From: Deltaproteobacteria bacterium
GTDB lineage: Bacteria > UBA10199 > SPLOWO2-01-44-7
Length of the DNA stretch: 44,297 nt
Assembly (NCBI GenBank): GCA_030648035.1
Contig: JAUSII010000098.1
Span: forward strand, 1 to 44,297
Reading direction: 5' to 3'
This document shows, one piece after another, positions 9,034 to 16,083 of the stretch (position 1 is its first letter; each line of letters opens with the position of its first letter). The translations under genes and the position numbers were made by a program. The notes under the pieces were generated by a model. It saw only the letters and a list, made by a program, of their open reading frames with translations. It was not told the origin of the DNA and did no database searches.

Positions 9034-9513
9034 ATGACAGCGATGAAAACTTTTTATAAAAAATTTAAAGGCTGGGGAGACGTGGGTGTGAGTGTGACGG
9101 ACAGAGGCGTTTGCAAAATTGAACTGCAGGGGCCACCACATAAGCGTCCGACGCTTACGCCACATACCCTTCAGGTCCAAAAAATATTCAGGGAAATTGG
9201 AAAATATCTGGAGGGGACGCACCCTTTAAAACTGAAAATGGATCTGCAAACGGGAACGGCGTTTCAAAGAAAAGTTTGGACGGCACTTCTTAAAATTCCT
9301 TTCGGCGAAGTGCGAAGCTATCAATGGGTGGCCCGTCACATCAAAAACCCGAAAGCGGTGCGTGCCGTGGGTGGAGCCTGCGGCGCAAACCCCCTTTCAC
9401 TGTTGATCCCCTGCCATCGCGTGATTGCGAGTGATGGAAAAATCGGCGGCTTCAGTTCCGGATTAAATTGGAAACGGAAACTGATCAGTTTTGAGAAGAG
9501 GTGCGGGGCTTAG
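9034..9513 (+). CDS. ogt: Methylated-DNA--protein-cysteine S-methyltransferase
   Basis: Suicide repair enzyme that moves alkyl groups from O6-alkylguanine or O4-alkylthymine to its own cysteine. 159 aa, usual for Ogt without an Ada domain. The active-site motif is IPCHRVIASDG, preceded by the DNA-binding helix-turn-helix GEVRSYQWVARHIKNPKAVR and AVGGACGANP. The N-terminal domain (about 1-70) is reduced and poorly conserved, as is common. GGGTGAG lies about 9 nt upstream of the ATG; an in-frame ATG at 9043 is also possible. It converges with the next gene and overlaps it by 29 nt. Confidence 0.93.
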   Translation: MTAMKTFYKKFKGWGDVGVSVTDRGVCKIELQGPPHKRPTLTPHTLQVQKIFREIGKYLEGTHPLKLKMDLQTGTAFQRKVWTALLKIPFGEVRSYQWVARHIKNPKAVRAVGGACGANPLSLLIPCHRVIASDGKIGGFSSGLNWKRKLISFEKRCGA

Positions 9514-9781
9514 GATAAACCATCTTGTCATCGGCATCGACATCACTGTTGTCTACATCGCTGTCATCCACATCACTATTATCCAACCCGGTACCGCTGA
9601 CATCGCAATCTCCACTCCCCTTTTGACCCTTGATACAACCTGCGTCGATGGAAACCACAGGCAGTCCATCCGGACCATAAATCACCTTGTTGCCCCCATC
9701 TGCGGCAAAGCCCTGCTTCGCAAAGGAGAAGAGGCAAAAAGCACAACACAAACAACCGACGAATAATCTTAAATTTCTCAT
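9485..9781 (-). CDS. Small secreted Asp-rich protein
   Basis: 98 aa with a signal peptide (about 1-26: MRNLRLFVGCLCCAFCLFSF, then AKQGFA before the mature ADGG). The mature part has a Cys pair (AGCIKGQKGSGDC) followed by a tandem DNSDV/DDSDV/DNSDV block of acidic pentapeptides. Such Asp/Ser runs often bind calcium, but no canonical EF-hand or TSP3 motif is complete here. There is no Shine-Dalgarno; a -10-like hexamer sits so close to the ATG that the transcript may be leaderless. The 3' end overlaps ogt by 29 nt. No family assigned. It resembles the Asp-rich style of the secreted proteins near 24-27 kb only in composition. Confidence 0.6.
   Translation of the reverse strand: MRNLRLFVGCLCCAFCLFSFAKQGFAADGGNKVIYGPDGLPVVSIDAGCIKGQKGSGDCDVSGTGLDNSDVDDSDVDNSDVDADDKMVYPKPRTSSQN
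9539..9583. repeat. Three tandem 15-nt units coding DxSDV
   Basis: Three imperfect 15-nt copies at 9539-9553, 9554-9568 and 9569-9583 encode the acidic pentapeptide block of the small secreted protein. Copy-number change would keep the frame. Confidence 0.6.
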
Positions 9782-9787
9782 GAATGA

Positions 9788-9820
9788 ATTCTACCATTTC
9801 GGGGGTTTTTCGACTACAAT
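9788..9820. promoter_or_regulatory. Divergent -10 elements implying leaderless transcripts
   Basis: On the minus strand TGGTAGAAT (extended -10; hexamer 9793-9788) lies 6 nt before the ATG at 9781. On the plus strand TACAAT (9815-9820) lies 6 nt before the GTG at 9827. Neither gene has a Shine-Dalgarno or a good -35. With a normal -10 to +1 distance both transcripts would begin at or next to the start codon. Confidence 0.35.
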
Positions 9821-9826
9821 GATTTC

Positions 9827-10216
9827 GTGGTCTTTTTAAAAAATTATTTTGTTGGAACCACACAGGAAATCGACTTTATTCCCATTATTCATGACGTCCG
9901 CTTTGCCGTTCACGACTCGCAAATTGCAGATGGTCTGGCTACAATCGGCGTTCCGGAAAGCGGGGCCTCCCTGCTGGTGACAACGCAAAGTTTGGAAGAA
10001 TTGTTGGAGAGAAAAGAAAAACTGAAAATGGTGGAGGGTTTCAATATGTCTCTTTCCATTCCGTTTCAAAAAAAGGAACTGATCTTAAACCCCAAACAGA
10101 TTATTTATCTTGTCGATTTCACAGCACAGCCCAAACGCAGGGAATTTTATGTTCAGGTGATGGGAGAAGGCCCACCACAGGGACAAAACGAACCCAAGGG
10201 AGGGAAACGCCGATGA
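9827..10216 (+). CDS. YjbQ/UPF0047-like protein (distant)
   Basis: 129 aa. The core FIPIIHDVRFAVHDSQIADG followed by LATIGVPESGASLLVTTQS resembles the YjbQ pattern (VQ..V..SGI.(N/D)G......HTTA.L...E), but the usual His-Thr-Thr is replaced by ESG. If it belongs to that family it has lost the conserved motif. The C-terminus is Gly/Gln/Lys-rich and ends GGKRR. The start is a GTG without a Shine-Dalgarno. Its stop overlaps the phoH start (ATGA, 10213-10216), so it is the first gene of the phoH-pgpH-ybeY operon. I would keep the function open. Confidence 0.55.
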   Translation: MVFLKNYFVGTTQEIDFIPIIHDVRFAVHDSQIADGLATIGVPESGASLLVTTQSLEELLERKEKLKMVEGFNMSLSIPFQKKELILNPKQIIYLVDFTAQPKRREFYVQVMGEGPPQGQNEPKGGKRR

Positions 10217-11184
10217 AACAGAGACACGCAGAACAGAAGGTGCTTCACCTGAAGTTCGAAGACAACAAACTGGCCAGAGATCTCTTCGGCAGTCAGGATG
10301 AACATCTCAAGTCGATAGAGAAATCGCTGGGGCTCGACATCCATGTGCGCGGTTCTGATCTCAAGATCGAGGGTTCCACGACCGATGTCCAGCTTGGAGA
10401 AAAAGTTTTGAATGAACTCTATCAGATGATCAAGAAAGGTTATCCGATCATGGGTTCCGATATTGAACAAGCGATTCGCACCCTTACCCGCAACAGTCAG
10501 GCCAATCTGGAAAGCGTTTTTCTAGATTCCATTTTCATCCCGGCGCGCAAAAAAGCGATAACCCCAAGAACGCCCGCACAAAAAGAATATATCGATGCGA
10601 TCCGCAAAAACGATCTGGTCTTCGGTATCGGGCCTGCCGGCACGGGAAAAACATATCTGGCCGTGGCGGTCGCAGTGGCGGCACTTCTCAAAAAACAATA
10701 CCAGCGGCTGATCTTGAGTCGGCCGGCGGTGGAGGCTGGTGAGCGTTTGGGGTTTTTACCCGGCGACATGCAGGCCAAGGTTGATCCTTATCTGCGGCCT
10801 CTCTATGACGCTCTCTATGACATGCTCGAGTTTGAACAGGTCAATCGCATGATAGAGGAACAGGTGATTGAAATCGCCCCGCTTGCTTTTATGCGAGGCC
10901 GAACACTGCATCATGCCGTGGTCATTCTCGATGAAGCGCAGAATTGCACCCCCATGCAGATGAAAATGTGCCTGACACGATTGGGGACGGAGTCCAAAAT
11001 GATTGTGACGGGGGACATTACACAAATAGACTTGCCAGAAGGACAGGAATCGGGTCTGTTGGACGCCGTTCGGGTGCTCGACAGAGTCGAAGGAATCAAC
11101 ATCCATTATTTTACAGAAGTCGATGTTGTGAGGCATCCGTTGGTGAAAAGAGTGGTCAGGGCTTATGAAAAAACCGACGATTAA
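10213..11184 (+). CDS. phoH: PhoH-like ATPase (YbeZ)
   Basis: Cytoplasmic P-loop ATPase of the PhoH family, linked in other bacteria to YbeY and rRNA/RNA metabolism. 323 aa, normal length. An N-terminal KH-like region (about 1-90) precedes the ATPase domain. Walker A is GIGPAGTGKT at about 138-147; SRPAVEAGERLGFLPGDMQ is the family signature; Walker B is VVILDEAQN at about 236; VTGDITQIDLP is the sensor region. The start overlaps the preceding stop by 4 nt, and its end overlaps pgpH by 20 nt. The order phoH-pgpH-ybeY is widely conserved. Confidence 0.95.
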   Translation: MKQRHAEQKVLHLKFEDNKLARDLFGSQDEHLKSIEKSLGLDIHVRGSDLKIEGSTTDVQLGEKVLNELYQMIKKGYPIMGSDIEQAIRTLTRNSQANLESVFLDSIFIPARKKAITPRTPAQKEYIDAIRKNDLVFGIGPAGTGKTYLAVAVAVAALLKKQYQRLILSRPAVEAGERLGFLPGDMQAKVDPYLRPLYDALYDMLEFEQVNRMIEEQVIEIAPLAFMRGRTLHHAVVILDEAQNCTPMQMKMCLTRLGTESKMIVTGDITQIDLPEGQESGLLDAVRVLDRVEGINIHYFTEVDVVRHPLVKRVVRAYEKTDD

Positions 11185-13306
11185 AACACTGAAAGATTTT
11201 TTCGGCGCGGTTCATAAATCTGATTTTTCAAATCTTGCCCGATTCCGGGATTCGGCCATCGCGGGATGGCTCGGCTTCATCACTCTTTGTCTGGCCATCA
11301 CCTGGCTCACCAGTTTTTCGGTCAGCAATTTCCCTGAAAAAATTGAAGTCGGCCAGGTTTTAAACCGGGATATTCGGGCCGACCGTCTTTTTTCTATTGT
11401 GAATGAGGAAGAGACGAAAAAGGGTCGCGAAAAATCGGCCCAAAATGTCTTGCCGGTCTATGATTATGACGAAATTGTTTCCGTTCAGATCCCCACAAAG
11501 GCCCGTGCCGTTTTGTCCAAACCGATCGTCATTGAAAAAGAGTCTCTCCTTCCCTATCGCGATATTGGCATTGTGCTACAGCGCACCCACCCCGGGCGGG
11601 GTGAAGAGGGAGAACTGGTCATTCGCGACCTCTCAAAAATTCTGACCGTCGATCAGCTTAAAAGCGCCCTGCCTCCCGCCATGCACAAGTGGATTGTTCC
11701 CAACACCACTTTCAACCTGCAGGAGACCGAGTCGCGAAAAGAGGCCGCCCTCCGAAGCGTCAAGGAAAAGACAATCACCTACCAACCTGGCGACTACATC
11801 ATGCGCGCGGGAACAAAACTGGAACCCTCCGATGTCGATCTGCTTGAGAGAATAAAACGGGCACGAGGGCTTGAAAATATTCCGGTCCGTTTTATGGGAA
11901 CTTTTTTGTTTGTGGCACTGGCCATCGGCGCCACTTTTTATTTTTCGGAGGCCTTCGTTAAACGTTTTCTTCCGGAAAGAAAAGATTATCTTTTGATGGG
12001 TCTGGTGATTGTGATTGTTCTGCTTATTTTGCGCATCTCACTCCTTGTTTCGGGCGTCATTCATGAGGCTTTTTTCTACAACCTCCCCCGCTCCGCTTTG
12101 TATTACGCCATTCCGGTGGCGGGCGGTGTGATGCTGGTGCGCATGGTGCTGACGGCTGAAATTTCCCTGGTGCTGGCCGTTATTTTGAGTCTGCTCGCAG
12201 GTCTCACCGTCGGGAGCGGCATCAATTACACCACCTATTGTCTTATCAGTTGTATCGCCGCCGGCTCGGCGATCGTCAAAGTGGATCACCGGTCGGCCAT
12301 TATCAAAGCCGGCGTCTGGACCGGTTTTATCAACGCCGTCACCGTTTTGGGAATTCTGCTGATTGAAATGGCCTCTTCCACAGAGTCGTTCCAAATGAAG
12401 ATGCTGACAGCCCATCTCGGTTTTGCATTCATGGGCGGTATTTTATCCTCCATTTTTGTTCTCGTGATGATGCCCCTGATCGAAACGCTTTTTGATTACA
12501 CTACCGACATCAAACTTCTGGAATTGGCCAACTTGAGTCATCCTCTTTTGAAAGAATTGGTCGTGCAGGCCCCCGGCACATATCATCATTCCCATGTGGT
12601 GGGGCTTCTGGCAGAAGCTGCGGCCGAAGCGGTCGGAGCAAATAGCCTTTTGGCAAGAGTCTCCGCCTATTATCACGACATCGGAAAGATGAAAAAATCG
12701 GAATATTTTATTGAAAACACCGGAGTGGAGGACAATCGTCACACCACTTTGTCACCCCACATGTCGGCACTGATTGTGGCGTCCCATGTGAAAGAGGGAG
12801 TCGCACTGGCCAAGGCCCACAAACTCCCGCAACGCATCATCGATATGATTCCGGAACATCACGGCACCAAAAAAATCGGCTTTTTTTATGAGAAAGCAAA
12901 GGAACAGCATGATCCGGAGACACAAGAGATAAAGGAAGAGGATTTTCGCTACGGCGGTCCCAAACCACAGAGCCGCGAAGCCGGAATTTTAATGCTGGCC
13001 GATGGGGTCGAGGCCACCGTGAGATCGCTGAAAGAAAAAACGCCCGCCCGAATCCAGCAGACGGTGGAAAAAATCATCGACAGCAGTTTTGTGGAAGCGC
13101 AACTCGACGAATGCGACTTGACTTTGCGCGACCTGCATGAGATTGCCAAAGCCTTCACGCGCGTGCTGATCGGCATGTATCACCAGCGCATTGACTATGC
13201 CGCAAATACACCTGGACAATCGTCATCCCCGCAAAAAGCCATCGCTGAAGAGCTTGCAAAAACTGGCGAGGCGAATGTGCACCGAATTAAATTTCCAAGG
13301 GGTTGA
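11165..13306 (+). CDS. pgpH: 7TM-HD cyclic-di-AMP phosphodiesterase, PgpH type
   Basis: Polytopic membrane protein whose cytosolic HD domain hydrolyses c-di-AMP in characterised homologues. 713 aa. TM1 is at about 33-51, the extracytoplasmic 7TMR-HDED sensor at about 55-265, seven helices at about 270-450 and the HD domain at about 470-650. HD ligands are visible: YHHSHVVG (about 472), YYHDIGKMKKSEYF (about 501), SALIVASHVKEG and IPEHHGT, and GGPKPQSREAGILMLADGVE gives the distal Asp. It overlaps phoH by 20 nt and ybeY by 110 nt. Whether this organism makes c-di-AMP cannot be told from the window: no DacA-type cyclase is seen. Confidence 0.93.
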   Translation: MKKPTIKTLKDFFGAVHKSDFSNLARFRDSAIAGWLGFITLCLAITWLTSFSVSNFPEKIEVGQVLNRDIRADRLFSIVNEEETKKGREKSAQNVLPVYDYDEIVSVQIPTKARAVLSKPIVIEKESLLPYRDIGIVLQRTHPGRGEEGELVIRDLSKILTVDQLKSALPPAMHKWIVPNTTFNLQETESRKEAALRSVKEKTITYQPGDYIMRAGTKLEPSDVDLLERIKRARGLENIPVRFMGTFLFVALAIGATFYFSEAFVKRFLPERKDYLLMGLVIVIVLLILRISLLVSGVIHEAFFYNLPRSALYYAIPVAGGVMLVRMVLTAEISLVLAVILSLLAGLTVGSGINYTTYCLISCIAAGSAIVKVDHRSAIIKAGVWTGFINAVTVLGILLIEMASSTESFQMKMLTAHLGFAFMGGILSSIFVLVMMPLIETLFDYTTDIKLLELANLSHPLLKELVVQAPGTYHHSHVVGLLAEAAAEAVGANSLLARVSAYYHDIGKMKKSEYFIENTGVEDNRHTTLSPHMSALIVASHVKEGVALAKAHKLPQRIIDMIPEHHGTKKIGFFYEKAKEQHDPETQEIKEEDFRYGGPKPQSREAGILMLADGVEATVRSLKEKTPARIQQTVEKIIDSSFVEAQLDECDLTLRDLHEIAKAFTRVLIGMYHQRIDYAANTPGQSSSPQKAIAEELAKTGEANVHRIKFPRG

Positions 13307-13601
13307 TGTTTCGTTTCTCCTCACCACCAACCGGGAGATCAGCACCTATCACCGCCGTTTCATGAACGACCCAAGTGTTACCGACGTCATCACCTTTGCC
13401 GACAAAAATTCCGTCGATGTGGTCATCTCCCTCGATCAGGCACAAGCCCAAGCCAAACCGCGCGGCATTTCTCTTTTTCACGAAGTCGCCCTGCTCATGT
13501 GCCACGCCCTTTTGCACGCCAAGGGTTTTGACGATCTCACTGAAAAAGAGGCGTTGAAAATGCGACAGGCGGAATTCGAAACACTGGCAAAAATTTTTTG
13601 A
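13197..13601 (+). CDS. ybeY: Endoribonuclease YbeY, with Asp in place of the third metal-binding His
   Basis: Zn-dependent RNase of the UPF0054 family, involved in 16S rRNA maturation. 134 aa. The N-terminal pattern PQIHLDNRHPRKKPSLKSLQ, then VDVSFLLTTNREISTYHRRF and TDVITFADK, is typical. The metal motif is normally H-x3-H-x5-H (HGTLHxxGYDH in E. coli). Here it reads HALLHAKGFDD: His103, His107 and Asp113. I checked the codon (GAT at 13533). The full family N-terminus lies inside the pgpH reading frame, so the 110-nt overlap is real. I chose ATG 13197 rather than TTG 13191. Function is likely kept if Asp binds the metal. Confidence 0.88.
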   Translation: MPQIHLDNRHPRKKPSLKSLQKLARRMCTELNFQGVDVSFLLTTNREISTYHRRFMNDPSVTDVITFADKNSVDVVISLDQAQAQAKPRGISLFHEVALLMCHALLHAKGFDDLTEKEALKMRQAEFETLAKIF

Positions 13602-13620
13602 AGATCCCTTCAGGTGGCCA

Positions 13621-15945
13621 TCATACTCTTATGTAAATGTCTTTTCGAATCCGCCGGAAACTTTCTATAATCCAGCCTCGTGACACACCAAATTCAGCGG
13701 CAATTTGGTCCAAAAGCTTCCACTCTTCCAGAAAAGTCTCTATCAACCAGGAGGCTCCCAGTTGGATGCCCGGTCGTGGTTCTTTTGGAATTTCACTATC
13801 GTGATAAGCCACCGCAATACCCAAAAGGATATCCTGTTCCTCTTCTGAAAATGATTCCAGGGCTCGACGAACTATGGCGACGGTTTCTGTCCGGATCAAT
13901 TCTTCTTCCGGGTTTCGAATTTTGGGGCCGATACGTATCATTGGGCCCAATCGATAGGCAGAGCCTTGCTCTTTTTCAGATGAAGGAATAATTTCGACGA
14001 TGAGCTCTTCCGGCTCAAAATGTTGAAGAACTTTGCGGGCATCGACACGCGTTACTCTTTGAGTCTTTGGATCTTCGATCACAAATTCGGTGATTTCCCC
14101 GGGAGCGTTGACATCGCCAAAAAGAATTTCTTTGATGGAGTGGCCTCTCCAATCGACATCGTCTCCAAAAAAATAGCTTTTCCGCCCGTGCAAAAATCCA
14201 TTGTAGCGGTCGACTTTAAAATCGCCCGTTATTCTCCCGACATGGTTGCGAAAGCGGGGTGGAATAAAGGTGAAGGCATAAAAAGAATCGATACATTTTC
14301 CTTGGGCATCCCAGACAAGCTGAAAGGAAGTCTTTTTTTCAAAAGGGTCGGGCTGTTTGAGAGTATCGGGACCAAAGGGAACAAAAGGTTTCAAAATATC
14401 AATGCCCAGGATAATGCCGTTTTGCGCTCGCACGACAACAGGTCGATTTGCAAAAATGGCAAAAGAGTTTCTTTTTGAAAAAGAGGCTCTCAATCTTCCT
14501 CCAATGGTCAGATTCCCCTGTTTATCCAGCCTGGTTACAATGGTGTGATTTTTTAAAGCGCTGAATTGAATTTCCGACAAGGCTTCGTTGTAAGAATCGA
14601 CGAGTTGGCCTTTTTCATTAAAGATCAGGGAAAATCCCCGTTTGCCGCCATTTACCAACTCGGTGGCCTCCGCCAAATTTTTTGTGGGTTTTAAAATTCG
14701 AACTTCGAGCACAACCCCATTTTGCACATCGATTTGAATCGGATGGTCAGGGTATTTGCTAAAAGCGGCTTTGGGTTCGCCTCCAATACACAGCCTCCCC
14801 AGACGATCAAGGCGAGTCTGGATCGTTGCCTTTTCAAATGCTTCAAATCTTTTTTCTCCGATCCCTTCATAAAAAGAATCGACCAGTAGACTGTTTTGAT
14901 AAATGAGAGCCAGTTCGACATCTTCAACAATCTCGTCTGCATCGATCATTTTTTTTATGTTCTTGAAAACACGGATACGGGTCACAACCCCATTTCGAAT
15001 ATCAGCCTCGGCAGGATACCCAACATATTGTTGGATTGTCGCCCAAACACGCCCGCCTATTTTAAAATGTCCTCCCCCATTAAAACGTCTCCGAATGGTT
15101 GCCCCGTTTAGATGGGCAAGGTTTCTTTTTATGAGAGCCCCATAATAGGAACTTGAGAGTTGCATTTTTCCTACCTCATCCGGCTTATAAACAAGAGCCA
15201 TCTCGAATCGGCCTTCTTCCAACTCTTCTGCAGTATCTATCAAGCGGAGAACATTTTTCAGAATCCGGATTTCGGTGATGACCCCATTTTTCACATCTAT
15301 ATCAACCGGATGGTTTGGAAATTTTTCAAACATCAATGAGCTACCAGCGATTCTCATTTGCCCATCTTTCGAAAACCGTTTGCGAATGGTCACGGTACCT
15401 ATTCGACTCAATTTTATTTTGGTGATCTGGCTTATGCACGAGTCAAAGAGCTTTCCGTCGCGGTAAATCAGAACAAACTCACACCGGAGAGTCTCTTTGC
15501 CATTGGGCAAGCGGACTTCTGTAATAAAGCCATCGGTCATATGCAATTCTGCAATAGCATTCGGATGATTGATGAAATGGCCCCTGATTTTGCCTCCGAT
15601 CGTTAATACCCCGTTGGTATCGAGTGGCATGCGAATGACAACGTTATCCAGACCGGTAAAATCTTTTTTGGGAAGCGTGTTGCACTCCCGAACCAAGCTT
15701 CCACCCCGATAAATTTGAATGCGCGCAGAAGCCGCGGTGACCGCAAAATTGCCAGGTGCCGCAGAAACAGTGGATCGATTTGCAGGTGGCAACGCAGTCG
15801 TTAAAAAGGCGGGGCCCTGTGCTACAACCGTGTAAATATCGGGATGCAGGGCATCGACCAGGGCGATAGTGTCTGGATGATCGAAGGCATTCGCCGTTCC
15901 CAGCGTTCCCACAGGCATGAAAAGATTGATCAGAGCAATTCCCAT
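13621..15945 (-). CDS. Uncharacterised repeat protein with C-terminal HTH-like segment
   Basis: 774 aa; no family recognised. After a Thr/Ala/Pro-rich N-terminus (1-74, no clear signal peptide) come five full repeats and one partial: about 75-154, 155-246, 247-342, 343-436, 437-538 and 539-634. Each copy follows the pattern (f)xLIYxxgxLvDS, then a ...tIxxRldxxGxLxIGG core, then hPxxidvxNGVvxeIRILK. This predicts a beta-rich module, with the last copy degenerate. The C-terminus (about 690-774) is helical: FSEEEQDILLGIAVAYHD, then LLDQIAAEFGVSRGWIIESF, which resembles a sigma region 4 or MarR-like helix-turn-helix. It is monocistronic and convergent with ybeY. It may be a sensor or toxin-like multidomain protein; no function is assigned. 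Confidence 0.72.
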   Translation of the reverse strand: MGIALINLFMPVGTLGTANAFDHPDTIALVDALHPDIYTVVAQGPAFLTTALPPANRSTVSAAPGNFAVTAASARIQIYRGGSLVRECNTLPKKDFTGLDNVVIRMPLDTNGVLTIGGKIRGHFINHPNAIAELHMTDGFITEVRLPNGKETLRCEFVLIYRDGKLFDSCISQITKIKLSRIGTVTIRKRFSKDGQMRIAGSSLMFEKFPNHPVDIDVKNGVITEIRILKNVLRLIDTAEELEEGRFEMALVYKPDEVGKMQLSSSYYGALIKRNLAHLNGATIRRRFNGGGHFKIGGRVWATIQQYVGYPAEADIRNGVVTRIRVFKNIKKMIDADEIVEDVELALIYQNSLLVDSFYEGIGEKRFEAFEKATIQTRLDRLGRLCIGGEPKAAFSKYPDHPIQIDVQNGVVLEVRILKPTKNLAEATELVNGGKRGFSLIFNEKGQLVDSYNEALSEIQFSALKNHTIVTRLDKQGNLTIGGRLRASFSKRNSFAIFANRPVVVRAQNGIILGIDILKPFVPFGPDTLKQPDPFEKKTSFQLVWDAQGKCIDSFYAFTFIPPRFRNHVGRITGDFKVDRYNGFLHGRKSYFFGDDVDWRGHSIKEILFGDVNAPGEITEFVIEDPKTQRVTRVDARKVLQHFEPEELIVEIIPSSEKEQGSAYRLGPMIRIGPKIRNPEEELIRTETVAIVRRALESFSEEEQDILLGIAVAYHDSEIPKEPRPGIQLGASWLIETFLEEWKLLDQIAAEFGVSRGWIIESFRRIRKDIYIRV

Positions 15946-15996
15946 AATGTGCGATATCTCTTCGACAGATCTCTATATAAAGTTGCTCTCATTTAA

Positions 15997-16019
15997 CCCC
16001 GAAGGGGCCCCCTTGGGGC
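15997..16019. other. Two abutting GC-rich hairpins upstream of lnt
   Basis: CCCC-GAA-GGGG (15997-16007) and GCCCC-CTT-GGGGC (16007-16019) share a base and compete to fold. They lie in the 138-nt gap between two divergent genes. No T-run follows on either strand, so they are not good intrinsic terminators; they may be operators or leader structure. Confidence 0.35.
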
Positions 16020-16083
16020 AGAATGTCACGGGCACCTTCTGTTAATGATTGCTATTTTATATTGATAACGCTATGAATTTGCT

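Noticed and set aside
9539-9583. CRISPR or other RNA-guided repeat array
   Set aside because: The 15-nt tandem units have no spacers and simply encode an acidic peptide. No CRISPR array or Cas-like gene was seen in the window.
13602-13620. Intrinsic terminator between ybeY and the repeat-protein gene
   Set aside because: The gap is under 20 nt and lacks a stem followed by a U-run.
15946-16083. Strong sigma70 promoters for lnt and the 774-aa gene
   Set aside because: TATATT and TATATA hexamers exist, but no acceptable -35 lies at 16-18 nt from either.
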